Assembly (NCBI GenBank): GCA_000720375.1
Contig: JOAA01000018.1
Span: 124,001 to 188,000 of the forward strand
Reading direction: 5' to 3'
Length of the DNA: 64,000 nucleotides
Origin: Rhodococcus rhodnii
GTDB lineage: Bacteria; Actinomycetota; Actinomycetes; Mycobacteriales; Pseudonocardiaceae
The position numbers and the translations under genes are program-made. The notes beneath the pieces are model-generated. The model was not told where the DNA came from, did not search any database, and saw only the letters and a program-made list of their open reading frames with translations. This document shows, piece after piece, positions 17,101 through 25,662 of this stretch. Every line of letters starts with the position of its first letter. Position 1 is the first letter of the stretch.

Positions 17101-17352
17101 ATGGTGGCTGTCTGGTTCGTGTTCGTAGTCCCGCTCGTGATCATGCTCTTCGCGCTGTTCATGGAACGCGTCGAGACCCGCCTGCGAGACGCGGCGGTGC
17201 GTGAGGATGAGGTCACCCAACTGCTCGAGGACATGCGCCCAGACGAGGCCCGCGCGCTCTACGGCCACGGCATCGGCCGCGCTCTCGACCTTTTCCGGCT
17301 CCGCCGCCGCGGCGGGCGAGCCGCGCGGACAAGGCAACGCGTGCGCATGTGA
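17101..17352 (+). CDS. Small single-TM protein (Rv3675-like)
   Basis: An 83-residue protein with one N-terminal TM helix (VWFVFVVPLVIMLFALFME) followed by a charged helical tail rich in Arg, ending RRRGGRAARTRQRVRM. It lies between nth and crp exactly where mycobacteria carry Rv3675, which supports its being real despite its size. Function unknown. Confidence 0.78.
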   Translation: MVAVWFVFVVPLVIMLFALFMERVETRLRDAAVREDEVTQLLEDMRPDEARALYGHGIGRALDLFRLRRRGGRAARTRQRVRM

Positions 17353-17470
17353 CTACCACGCGGTAGCGTGCGGCGTGCCCGGTAAGTGCATCCGGGTGAA
17401 CGTCCTACACTGCAGGTAGTGAAGACGGCGACGGCGTTTAGTTCGCCGTGTCTCGACAGGAGGGACGAGC
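17353..17470 (+). promoter_or_regulatory. Promoter and leader of crp
   Basis: The interval contains a short inverted repeat around 17354-17367 (ctaccacgcggtag), a -10-like tacact at 17406-17411 and the ribosome-binding site aggaggga before GTG 17471. A CRP half-site for autoregulation was not convincing by eye. Confidence 0.45.
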
Positions 17471-18145
17471 GTGGACGAGACCCTGGCCAGGGCAGGCATC
17501 TTCCAGGGGGTTGAGCCCGCGGCAGCCGAGGCGCTGAGCCAGACGCTCGAGAACGTGGAGTTCCCCCGCGGTCACGTCATCTTCGCCGAGGGTGAGCCCG
17601 GCGACCGGCTGTACATCATCCTGTCCGGCAAGGTGAAACTTGGCAGGAAATCGCCAGACGGGCGAGAGAACCTGCTGGGCATCTTCGGGCCGTCGGACAT
17701 GTTCGGTGAGCTCTCGATCTTCGACCCCGGCCCCCGCACCTCGACGGCAACGACCGTGACCGAGGTCCGCGCGGTGACGATGGGTCGCCCGGAACTTCGG
17801 CAGTGGATCGCCACCCGCCCGGAGATCGCGGAGCAGCTGCTTCGTGTGGTTGCCCGTCGGCTGCGCCGGACCAACGGCATGCTCGCCGACCTGATCTTCA
17901 CGGACGTGCCCGGGCGTGTCGCCAAGGCTCTGCTGCAGCTCGCGCAGCGGTTCGGCAGCCAGGAGGCAGGCTTGCTTCGGGTCACGCACGACCTGACGCA
18001 GGAGGAGATCGCCCAGTACGTCGGGGCTTCGCGGGAGACGGTGAACAAGGCTCTCGCGGACTTCGCGCACCGCGGCTGGCTGCGGCTGGAAGGCAAGAGC
18101 GTCCTGATCCTGGACCCGGAGCGCCTGGCTCGCCGCGCCCGCTAG
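17471..18145 (+). CDS. crp: Crp/Fnr family global regulator
   Basis: A 224-residue cAMP-receptor-type regulator. The N-terminal cyclic-nucleotide domain (residues ~10-120) contains [17 protein letters not shown] and the phosphate-binding cassette [17 protein letters not shown] with the Arg-Thr pair expected for cAMP binding. The HTH is [20 protein letters not shown] near residues 175-195. It matches the position and architecture of mycobacterial Rv3676 and corynebacterial GlxR, which control carbon metabolism, including acs. A GC-rich hairpin follows the gene. Confidence 0.95.
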   Translation: MDETLARAGIFQGVEPAAAEALSQTLENVEFPRGHVIFAEGEPGDRLYIILSGKVKLGRKSPDGRENLLGIFGPSDMFGELSIFDPGPRTSTATTVTEVRAVTMGRPELRQWIATRPEIAEQLLRVVARRLRRTNGMLADLIFTDVPGRVAKALLQLAQRFGSQEAGLLRVTHDLTQEEIAQYVGASRETVNKALADFAHRGWLRLEGKSVLILDPERLARRAR

Positions 18146-18160
18146 GACATCGGCTCGACC

Positions 18161-18188
18161 GAGCCCCGGGGCTTCGGCTCCGGGGCTC
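18161..18188 (+). terminator. crp terminator
   Basis: A hairpin with 9-bp arms (gagccccgg / ccggggctc) around a 10-base loop lies 15 bp after the crp stop and is followed by a short pyrimidine tract. Confidence 0.8.
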
Positions 18189-18190
18189 TC

Positions 18191-19009
18191 TTGTGTCTTG
18201 CCCCCGCAGTCTTCCGGCACCAAGGGCTCAGGCATGTGTCTCCGTGCCCCGGGCTGAGCCTCTCCGGGATCCGAGCTGCAGGCCTGGTGAAGGCCTGCAC
18301 ACGCCACCCGGGGTTCCCGGCGGATGCTCGGAATCCAGGTGCTCAAAAAGATGCGGCAGGGAGGCCATCAAGAGGAAGAGGGCACCCGTCTGCGCTACCG
18401 CGCACTAGGGGGACGGCGGCGATCCGTGGGGCTGTCGCTCGGGGCTGGTTTGTGTAGGCGGATCACCGCCGCAAAAGGCAGCCAGCCCGATCTATCGCTG
18501 AGCCCGAACGAGACCTTCCGCCGCAGCGAGGGACAGCACTACCGAGCAGACCCAAATCACCCAACATCCCCACCGTTCCCTGCGCTTGTACTCGGCTTAG
18601 CCCGGACCTGCAGAGCACGGGTCGCTGGGCATCTCCGTAAGCTCGGGCGTTGGCATGAAGAAAGGCGCCTGGCGGCCACCCCCGACGTGGCCACCAGGCG
18701 CCTTTCTTCTTCGCGCGAGCCATCCCCCGACGGTTCGCGCTCCCCGCCCTCCGTGCGTCTTGGCCCCGACCCTTCCGCCGGAGGGAGCTTGTTGTGCCGC
18801 CTGCTGTGTAGTACCCGGGTGACCGGCGGCGAAATCCACCATCGCCCGAGGGACCCCTGCACCTCAAGTCTTTTCACCCTCCAGGACTCGGTTGAGTCAT
18901 ATTCGTTGTGCGAGTTCGCCACGAATTCACGTTCCGTTACGGAACCGTGATCCGGCGGGGCGGCGAATCCCCCGATCGGACGATGGTGAGGAAACCCACC
19001 GTAATTTAG
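18191..19009. other. Gene-free interval with a long hairpin
   Basis: About 820 bp with no convincing coding sequence: all open frames are Arg/Pro/Ser-rich and lack start signals. It contains a near-perfect inverted repeat at 18658-18710 (arms of about 23 bases built on aaaggcgcctgg and its complement, 7-base loop) that resembles a bidirectional terminator although no gene adjoins it. Partly complementary segments gggctgg / ccagccc occur near 18433 and 18482. A lost gene, an ncRNA, or a small-protein gene are all possible. Confidence 0.5.
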
Positions 19010-19045
19010 TGGTACGGGTGTACCAGTTGCCTCATACTGGTACGC
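19010..19045 (+). promoter_or_regulatory. Operator and promoter of the MFS-iunH operon
   Basis: The palindrome TGGTACGGGTGTACCA (19010-19025) is followed by a third half-site-like actggtac at 19037-19043. A -10-like catact lies about eight bases before GTG 19046, and no Shine-Dalgarno is present, so the message is probably leaderless and controlled by a dimeric repressor not encoded alongside. Confidence 0.5.
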
Positions 19046-20284
19046 GTGTCCCACAACGTCTCCTTCGCTGACTACCGGACCGCTCTGACCACTCCTGGCG
19101 CCGGCGGCCCGATGATCGCTGCCGTGTTCGCCCGCTTGCCGATCGCGATGGTCGGCTTCGCGCTGCTGTTCTACGTCCAGCGCACGACCGGCTCCTACGC
19201 GACCGCTGGCCTGGTGTCGGCTGGCGCGCTGGTTGGTGCCGCGGTCGGTTCGGTGTTCCAAGGCCGGATCATGGACCGTCTTGGGCCGAGCCGTCCTCTG
19301 CTGGTCACGTCCTCCGCCTTCGTCGTCTTCGTGACGGTCGCCGTCATCAGCGTCGAGTCAGGGGCAAGTACGCCTGCGCTGGTGGCATTGGCCGTAACGG
19401 TTGGCATGACACAGCCGACCGTCGGTTCCGCGTCGCGGACGTTGTGGTCGCGACTGTTGCCCGCGGGCCGTACGCGTCAGGCCGCCTACAACTACGACGC
19501 GATCAGCATCGAGGTGTTCTTCATCCTTGGGCCGGGTCTGGCTGGGCTGCTTTCGGCGCTGCCATGGGCCGGCACGGGCGTGCTGATCAGCGCGGTCACG
19601 CAGGCGGTCGGTGCGATCGCGTTCGCGCTCACCAAAACCGTTCGTGCGCAGCGGCCGATGGCGGTGGTGAGTGGGTCGCGCCTGCTTGGTCCGCTGGTCA
19701 GCCCCGGCATGTGGACCGTCATCCTCGCGGTGATGGGCTTCGGTGTCGTCATTGGTTTCGTCGAGGTCGCGGTTCCTGCCGCGGCGACTGCGGCCGGTCA
19801 ACAGGCTATGGGCGGCTTGATGCTGAGCGTCTGGTCGGTCAGCTCGGTGATCTTCGGCGTCATCTACGGGATGCGGCCGTGGCCGCGGCCGTTGCACCTG
19901 CGGCTGCCTGTTCTGCTTGGCGTGTTCGCCATCCTTGTCACGTTCTCGGCCATCCCCACCACGTTGTTCTGGTTGGGGGCGACGCTGCTGATCGCGGGCG
20001 CGATGATCACGCCGCAGTCGACGTCGCACTCGACCGCTCTGGAGCAGGTCGCGCCGCCGAGCACGATGACCGAGGCCTTCGGCTGGGTGATCACCGCTGT
20101 CACGCTCGGCCTCGCGCTGGGGCAGTCGGTGAGCGGCTACTTGGTCGAGCACGTCAGCGTGTCCTCCGCGTTCGTCGCGGCGGCGGTCGCCGGTGTCCTC
20201 TTCGCCGGCCTGGTGTTCGTGTTCCGTGGCACGATCGCCGCAGGTGTGCCCGGCCGGAAAGCAGACCACGCACTCGCGAGTTAA
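19046..20284 (+). CDS. MFS transporter, probably linked to nucleosides
   Basis: A 412-residue, roughly 12-TM MFS protein. The TM2-3 loop FQGRIMDRLGPSRPLLV is a degenerate MFS motif; the rest is hydrophobic with a short charged tail. It ends 15 bp before the nucleoside hydrolase gene and shares its promoter, so transport of a nucleoside or analogue is a reasonable inference. However, its general look (YRTALTTPGAGGPMIAAVFARLP) also fits uncharacterised drug-efflux-like MFS proteins of actinomycetes. It resembles the transporter at 56230 in the region after TM1. Confidence 0.85.
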   Translation: MSHNVSFADYRTALTTPGAGGPMIAAVFARLPIAMVGFALLFYVQRTTGSYATAGLVSAGALVGAAVGSVFQGRIMDRLGPSRPLLVTSSAFVVFVTVAVISVESGASTPALVALAVTVGMTQPTVGSASRTLWSRLLPAGRTRQAAYNYDAISIEVFFILGPGLAGLLSALPWAGTGVLISAVTQAVGAIAFALTKTVRAQRPMAVVSGSRLLGPLVSPGMWTVILAVMGFGVVIGFVEVAVPAAATAAGQQAMGGLMLSVWSVSSVIFGVIYGMRPWPRPLHLRLPVLLGVFAILVTFSAIPTTLFWLGATLLIAGAMITPQSTSHSTALEQVAPPSTMTEAFGWVITAVTLGLALGQSVSGYLVEHVSVSSAFVAAAVAGVLFAGLVFVFRGTIAAGVPGRKADHALAS

Positions 20285-20299
20285 CGAGCTAGGAGAACC

Positions 20300-21238
20300 A
20301 TGCGTCGCCTGATCATCGACACCGACCCTGGCGTTGACGACGCCTTCGCCATCGCGTTGGCGGCTCGCCATCCGGACGTCGACCTGCTCGGGGTCACGAC
20401 CGTGGCGGGCAACATCGGCATCGAGCACACCACGCGCAACGCGCTGAACGTCCTGTCGATGTGCGGGCGTGAGGACGTTCCCGTCGCTGTGGGTGCCGAC
20501 AAGGCTCTCTGCAGGCCGCCCCGCACCGACGACGCGCACGGCAACGACGGCCTCGGTGGGCACGGGTACAACATCGGTACTTCGTCGGTGAGCGTGGATC
20601 CGCGCGATGCCGTGACGTTCATGGTCGATCTGCTCAGCGCGGCCACGGAACCGGTCACGATCGTCCCGATTGGACCGTTGACCAACATCGCGCTGCTGCT
20701 GGCCGCGCACCCGGGGATCAAGTCCAAGATCGACCGGCTGGTGATCATGGGCGGCGGCATCGCCGGCGGGAACATCACGCCGACCGCCGAGTTCAACGTG
20801 TGGGTCGATCCCGAGGCGGCCCGGCGCGTCCTGGTCGTCGAGGACGTCCCGGTCACACTCGTGCCGTTGGACATCACGATGAAGTGCGCGGTCGGCGAGG
20901 AGTGGCTGTCCGCGGTCTCGTCGGCCAACGCCGTCGGCCGTGAACTGGTCGCGATGACGCCGCACTACAGGGAGTTCTACCGGCAGGAAACCGGCAAGGA
21001 CGACTTCATCATGCACGACGCCATCGCGGTCGCCGAGGCGATCAGGCCGGGCATCCTGAAGACCACGCCGTTGGAGCTGGATGTCGACTGCACTGACGGA
21101 CCGGGCAGCGGCGCGACCTTCGCCGACCAGCGCAACGGGCTCAAGCCGCCTACCCAGCGCTTGGTCGATGTGGCACTGGACGCGGACGCCGACGAGCTGC
21201 GTGCGTTCGTGCGTGACGAGCTGACCAGCCGGTACTAA
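20300..21238 (+). CDS. Inosine/uridine-preferring nucleoside hydrolase
   Basis: A 312-residue metal-dependent N-ribohydrolase that splits nucleosides into base and ribose in salvage. Ca2+-binding signature DTDPGVDDAFAIALAA is at the N-terminus, followed by VTTVAGNIGIEHTTRNAL, the sugar-binding AEFNVWVDPEAA and the catalytic-His region IMHDAIAVAEAIRP. A ribosome-binding site (ctaggag) precedes ATG 20300. It is the second gene of the MFS operon and converges with the PHP gene, overlapping it by 4 bp. Confidence 0.93.
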   Translation: MRRLIIDTDPGVDDAFAIALAARHPDVDLLGVTTVAGNIGIEHTTRNALNVLSMCGREDVPVAVGADKALCRPPRTDDAHGNDGLGGHGYNIGTSSVSVDPRDAVTFMVDLLSAATEPVTIVPIGPLTNIALLLAAHPGIKSKIDRLVIMGGGIAGGNITPTAEFNVWVDPEAARRVLVVEDVPVTLVPLDITMKCAVGEEWLSAVSSANAVGRELVAMTPHYREFYRQETGKDDFIMHDAIAVAEAIRPGILKTTPLELDVDCTDGPGSGATFADQRNGLKPPTQRLVDVALDADADELRAFVRDELTSRY

Positions 21239-22602
21239 CGGAAGAAGATCGGATTCGTCAGCGCGACCATGGTGTCCCGTGTGGTCGGTGTCGGCTCCTC
21301 ACGCCGGATCTCGACGCGAACCCATTTGCTGTAACGGCTTTGCGTCGTCCACGTGATCGTGGCGCCTTCGGCGGGAACGTAGCCGCCCCACTGGGGACCG
21401 TGCTGGTCCAGGATCCGGACGTGCGTGTCGGGCGCGCCGCTTGCCTTGATCTCAATGGCGATCGGCGTGCCCGGATCGGTTTTCATGGTCTCGCCGATGC
21501 CCACGGTCGTGCCGTCAGCGGTCGCGGTGAACTCGAGCTGGACGCTGGACGACTCGGCGATCCAGTTGCGCCCCTTGGCAAAACCCTCCATCAGTTGGCT
21601 GCCGGTCAGTCCGTCGGCCAGGACTACGTTGTGCGGCAAGCCAACTCGGTCGTTGTGGGCATGTGAATCGCTGTTGCCGACTGCGGGAATCCAGCGCCCG
21701 GCCCGCAACAAGCCGTCCCACGCGATGACTGAGGCTTCATCGTCCAACGTCCACGGACCGTTCCAGATCTCGACCAGATCCGCGCTTTCGTAGCCAAATT
21801 CCCAAGTGCAGCCGATGCACGGGCCGAACGGGTGCGCCGCCACGACCAGGCCGCCGGACTTGTGCACCTCGTCGACGAACCTCCGCAGCTCCCGCGAATC
21901 ACGGTAACGCCAGTCGATCCACTGGCCGGCCGGGAGATTCCACGCGGGCCAGTGCCCGCTCCTTGTGGTGACCTCCTCTCCGTTGAGAATCAACAGATCC
22001 TCGGTCGCGTGGTGGCCCCACTGCAGGTGCGCGCTCGGAGTGTTGTGCTCAGTGGAAACGATGAAGTCCAGACCGGCCGCGCGGGCGTCGGCGACGAGTT
22101 CTTCCAGTTCGCGCCGGCCATCCGAGTAGATCGTGTGCAGGTGGCCGTCACCTCGGTACCAACTCTTCCCACGATCGGCCTGCGGTGCTATCCCCGGCGC
22201 GGGGTTCGGCTGGAACGCAAGACCGTTTGGTCCAAATCGGACAGTCACGCCCACTTCGAAGGTCATGCCCTGCGGGGAAACCGTGTAGGGAGCGAGGATG
22301 ATCTGCCACTCACCCGGCTCGATCGGGCCAGGCAGGTAGCCCGGGGTGGCCTCGGTCGCGTTGACCACGAAACGGTCCCGCGCGCCACCGGACCAGCCGC
22401 GAAACCGTTCGCGCGGCCCGAAAACGCCGATGTCCAGCGCGTTGCCTCGGACGCCTGGCGGGACGTCCGGCCTGTCGTAGCGGTAGACGACCTCGATCTC
22501 CCGGACACCTTCCGGAATCTCGACCGGCAGGTAGTGCCAGTCCGGCGCGCCCGGATCGAACGCGCCGGTGATCGTCCAGGCCTGATCATCCGTCATATTC
22601 AC
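21235..22602 (-). CDS. CehA/McbA-type PHP-domain metallohydrolase
   Basis: A 455-residue protein with an N-terminal beta-sandwich of about 150 residues and a PHP metallophosphoesterase-like domain: GDGHLHTIYSDGRRELEELV, VSTEHNTPSAH, VAAHPFGPCIGC and AVGNSDSHAHNDRVGLP supply the metal ligands. Relatives hydrolyse carbamates or phosphoesters. A C-terminal Ig-like segment (VRILDQHGPQWGGYVPAEG) resembles a carbohydrate-binding fold. No signal peptide is visible. Start ATG 22600-22602; a second in-frame ATG lies two codons later. Divergent from the clamp gene. Confidence 0.85.
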   Translation of the reverse strand: MNMTDDQAWTITGAFDPGAPDWHYLPVEIPEGVREIEVVYRYDRPDVPPGVRGNALDIGVFGPRERFRGWSGGARDRFVVNATEATPGYLPGPIEPGEWQIILAPYTVSPQGMTFEVGVTVRFGPNGLAFQPNPAPGIAPQADRGKSWYRGDGHLHTIYSDGRRELEELVADARAAGLDFIVSTEHNTPSAHLQWGHHATEDLLILNGEEVTTRSGHWPAWNLPAGQWIDWRYRDSRELRRFVDEVHKSGGLVVAAHPFGPCIGCTWEFGYESADLVEIWNGPWTLDDEASVIAWDGLLRAGRWIPAVGNSDSHAHNDRVGLPHNVVLADGLTGSQLMEGFAKGRNWIAESSSVQLEFTATADGTTVGIGETMKTDPGTPIAIEIKASGAPDTHVRILDQHGPQWGGYVPAEGATITWTTQSRYSKWVRVEIRREEPTPTTRDTMVALTNPIFFR

Positions 22603-22656
22603 GAACCTACCTGCGAAAACACGAAATTGTCACAGGTGCCCGCTACGGTGCGGAGC

Positions 22657-23754
22657 ATGGACCTGACCGCCACCACCACAGACCTGGCCAACGCGGCCGC
22701 CGAGGCAGTGCGCCTGCTGCCCGGCCGGACGCTCGACCCTGTGCTCGCCGGGCTGCTGCTGACCGCTTCCGACGACGGTGTCGTCCTCGCGGGCAGCGAC
22801 CGGGAGCGCGCCATCCGGCTGTCCTGCTCGGCCGCCGTGCACACACCGGGGCGTGTGCTCGTACCGGCCAAGCCGTTCGCCGAAACGTTGCGCGCCTTGG
22901 ACGTGCCGATGGTGCGTATCGCCGTGGAGGGTGCGCGGTTGGCTGTCCGGACACCGAACGCCCGGTTCGCGTTGCCGCTCCTCGACGCGGATCTGCACCC
23001 AGGTGTGCCGACCGCGCCTCCGCTCGCCGGCTCGGTCGACGGTGACCTGTTCGTCTCCGCCCTGACGACTGTCGCCGCGACCGCTTCCCGTGATGAGGCG
23101 CTGCCGTTGTTCACCGGCGTACGGGTCCGCGCTGACGGCGACAGGCTGGTGCTGGCCGCGACAGATCGCTACCGCATGGCGGTCGCTTCCCTGCCGTGGA
23201 CGCCGGTCGCCGCGGACCTCGACGCACTGATCCCGGCAACGCTGTTGGCCGAGGTCGCCAAACAGGCCCGAGGCCAGGTCGCACTGCACGTGGACGACAA
23301 CCGCGTCGGCCTGGCGTGGGATAACTCGGTCGTCACCACGGCATTGCTGGACGGTTCGTTCCTCAGTGAGAGCAAACTGGTGTTGTCCGCTGTGGACACC
23401 AATGTCGAGTTGGACGCCGACGCGCTGCTGGCGGCCGTCCGACGAGTCGCGCTCTACGCGGACAGCCGAGGCGTGCTCAAACTCGAGGTCGGCGACAACG
23501 AGATCCGCCTGCGCACGGCGGACCAGCAAGCAGGCGAGGCCGAGGAGACGCTCAAAGCTGACGTGTCCGACGGCCGCACGTCGCCGTCGTTCCAGTCACG
23601 GTTCTTGGTCGACGCGCTGAAGCCGTTCTCCGGCGGTCGAGTCCGCCTGGCCATCCAGCCAGGCATGCGAGCAACCGTGTTCAGCTCGGCCAATGCCGAG
23701 GAGGTGATGGACCTGCGCTACATGGTGGCACCAATGCGCCCGCCCGCCACCTGA
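22657..23754 (+). CDS. DNA polymerase III beta-clamp paralogue
   Basis: A 365-residue DnaN-family protein with three repeated clamp domains of about 120 residues: DPVLAGLLLTASDDGVVLAG in domain 1, ALPLFTGVRVRADGDRLVLAATDRYRMA in domain 2, and FLVDALKPFSGGRVRLAIQ followed by YMVAPMRP at the C-terminus. The latter is where the partner-binding cleft ends in true clamps. It is not beside dnaA or recF, so it is probably a second copy rather than the housekeeping dnaN. Clamp paralogues can confer tolerance to clamp-binding antibiotics (griselimycin self-resistance) or act in repair; which applies here is unknown. No good SD precedes ATG 22657. Confidence 0.85.
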   Translation: MDLTATTTDLANAAAEAVRLLPGRTLDPVLAGLLLTASDDGVVLAGSDRERAIRLSCSAAVHTPGRVLVPAKPFAETLRALDVPMVRIAVEGARLAVRTPNARFALPLLDADLHPGVPTAPPLAGSVDGDLFVSALTTVAATASRDEALPLFTGVRVRADGDRLVLAATDRYRMAVASLPWTPVAADLDALIPATLLAEVAKQARGQVALHVDDNRVGLAWDNSVVTTALLDGSFLSESKLVLSAVDTNVELDADALLAAVRRVALYADSRGVLKLEVGDNEIRLRTADQQAGEAEETLKADVSDGRTSPSFQSRFLVDALKPFSGGRVRLAIQPGMRATVFSSANAEEVMDLRYMVAPMRPPAT

Positions 23755-23870
23755 CGGTGTGTCCACCACACCGACACCATGAAATGCGCATTCCTGCACT
23801 ACGAGATGCACGTTCCGGCACCACGAGTTCGCCGGGCCGATGCGCGCAGGGGAATTTCACGGTGCGGCAA

Positions 23871-23936
23871 GGCTCGACACGGTGTGCCGGAAAGGTCGAC
23901 ACGGTGTGCTGGAAGGGTGGACACGGGGGTTCAGGG
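23871..23936. repeat. Three degenerate 22-bp tandem repeats
   Basis: Units at 23871-23893, 23894-23915 and 23916-23936 share the core cgacacggtgtgc-ggaa and decay toward the third copy. Just upstream, two 15-base imperfect direct repeats (ttcctgcactacgag and ttccggcaccacgag) lie within 23795-23830. The array fills the gap between convergent clamp and MBL genes and overlaps the last codons of the latter. Confidence 0.6.
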
Positions 23937-24698
23937 GGTTGGGATGCTGCGCAGGTATTCCAGCTGGGCACGCACTGACCACTCCGCGGGTTCCCACAAG
24001 GACTTGTCGACGTCCGCGTAGACGACTTCGACGACCTGGCGGGCTGTCGCGTCCGGGCCGAGTTGGTCCAACGCGGCACGGACCTGATCGAGCCGCTCCT
24101 CGCGGTGGGCCAGGTATTCGCTGGCGACTGCGGCGAGGTCCGGGAGTTCTTCGCCGTGGCCGGGCAATGCGGCGACGCCGGGGATCGTCCGGAGGAGGCG
24201 CAGGGTGTCGAGGTAGTGGCCGAGTGACGAGATCACGGTCGTGCCGCGGCCGAGGATCGTGTCACCGGTCAGCACTGCGTCGTCGAGCTGGAAGCAGATC
24301 GAGTCGTCGGTGTGGCCTGGGGTGTGCAGGACGGTCAGGTTGAGGCCGGCTGCGGTGACGACTTCGCCGTGCGACACGGCGTCGGCGTCACGGCAGAGCT
24401 TGCGGTCGAACGCGCGGATCGGTGCTCCGGTAAGCTCGGCCAACCGAGGGGCGCCGCCGACGTGGTCCCCGTGGTGATGGGTCACCAGGATCAGCGCGAT
24501 CGGGCCGGTGTCCGCTACCCGCGTCAGGTGTGGGACGTCGTCGTAGCCCGGGTCGACGACGATGTAGTCCTCGGCGTCCGGGCCGCGCAGCAGCCAGGTG
24601 TTCGTGCCGTCGAGGGTCATGTGGCCGGGGTTGTTCTCGAGCATCACCGATGCGGTCGGCGTGACCTCACGCAACACGCCATACGCCGGGTGCTTCAC
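23931..24698 (-). CDS. MBL-fold metallohydrolase (Rv3677c-like)
   Basis: A 255-residue metallo-beta-lactamase-fold hydrolase of the LACTB2/RNase-like group. The metal motif is LVTHHHGDHVGG (HxHxDH), with further ligands in VLHTPGHTDDSICF and LPGHGEELPD. The C-terminal helical region (YLAHREERLDQVRAALDQ) is typical of the LACTB2-like subgroup that binds nucleic acids or hydrolyses thioesters. It starts at GTG 24698, 9 bp downstream of a Nudix gene in the same operon. Confidence 0.9.
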   Translation of the reverse strand: MKHPAYGVLREVTPTASVMLENNPGHMTLDGTNTWLLRGPDAEDYIVVDPGYDDVPHLTRVADTGPIALILVTHHHGDHVGGAPRLAELTGAPIRAFDRKLCRDADAVSHGEVVTAAGLNLTVLHTPGHTDDSICFQLDDAVLTGDTILGRGTTVISSLGHYLDTLRLLRTIPGVAALPGHGEELPDLAAVASEYLAHREERLDQVRAALDQLGPDATARQVVEVVYADVDKSLWEPAEWSVRAQLEYLRSIPTP

Positions 24699-24707
24699 GC
24701 GTCCTCC

Positions 24708-25574
24708 TCAGCCGAGGGTGTCGTCAGGTCGGGCGTCGAGGTGGCCGACGGCCCGGTCGTACGCGGGGTCGCCGGGCAGGACCGGCCGCAGGATCCGGCC
24801 TTCCCTGATCACCTTGGGGATGATCTTGCTGATCGTCCGGTCGGTGGCCATCGCGTCGGCGACGGTCGCCTGCTCGTCGAGCTCGGTCAGGGTCATCCAG
24901 GTCGGCGGCAACAGGCCGCGTTCGCCCGCCTTCCACAGGTCGATCGCATCGGTGGGGCGGCGCCATTCGGCGTGATCGGCTTCGGACGTCGAACCGTCCG
25001 CGCGCTGGCCTTCCGGAAGTGCGGCGATGAAGAACTTCGTGTCGTAGCGTCGCGGTTCCTCGGCCGGCGTGACCCAGTTCGCCCACGGCCGCAGCAAGTC
25101 CGCACGCAGCACGAGACCCGTGTCCGCGAGGAACTCAGCGAACGAGAACTCACGATCTACCAAGGACTTCCGAGCACCGGAGTACGGACCCGTATCGGAC
25201 ACGACGCTGTCGGCGGACGGGCCTGCCAGCAGCACACCCGATTCCTCAAACGTCTCCCGCACAGCCGCGCACACCAGAGAACGGGCGAGCGGCACCGAAC
25301 AGGCGAACTTCGAAGCCCACCACTCGGCAGGCGGACCGGCCCAGGCGATGTCCGCGTCGGCGTCTCGCCGGTCCACGCCTCCGCCGGGGAACACGCTCAT
25401 GCCGCCTGCGAACGCCATGCCGACGACCCGGCGCAGCAGGAAGGCCTCGATCCCGGCCGAGGTGTCGCGCAGCAGCACCACTGTGGCCGCGTCCTTCGGC
25501 GTCACCGGCGGATCAGGGAACTCGTCCGGAACCATCGATTCCGGCAGAACCATCTCCTTCGGCAGTTCACGCAC
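24708..25574 (-). CDS. Nudix hydrolase, NUDT19-like
   Basis: A 288-residue Nudix protein with an insertion of about 40 residues between the GG of FPGGGVDRRDAD and the helix VRETFEESGVLLAG, an arrangement seen in NUDT19/RP2-type CoA diphosphatases. DAATVVLLRDTSAGIEAFLLRR forms the opening strand. Start GTG 25574. It shares an operon with the downstream MBL hydrolase and is divergent from an oxidoreductase gene. Substrate assignment rests on family architecture only. Confidence 0.88.
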   Translation of the reverse strand: MRELPKEMVLPESMVPDEFPDPPVTPKDAATVVLLRDTSAGIEAFLLRRVVGMAFAGGMSVFPGGGVDRRDADADIAWAGPPAEWWASKFACSVPLARSLVCAAVRETFEESGVLLAGPSADSVVSDTGPYSGARKSLVDREFSFAEFLADTGLVLRADLLRPWANWVTPAEEPRRYDTKFFIAALPEGQRADGSTSEADHAEWRRPTDAIDLWKAGERGLLPPTWMTLTELDEQATVADAMATDRTISKIIPKVIREGRILRPVLPGDPAYDRAVGHLDARPDDTLG

Positions 25575-25662
25575 TCCCCGAGCCTAAAGCCGAGATCGAC
25601 GAACCACGCCGTGACCCCGGCCTCATTCACCCCGGACATGCGGAGCCGTCGATACTGGGCCC

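Noticed and set aside
18324-18950. Plus-strand ORF of 208 residues after crp
   Set aside because: Pro/Arg/Ser-biased, no start signal, and it reads through a perfect hairpin.
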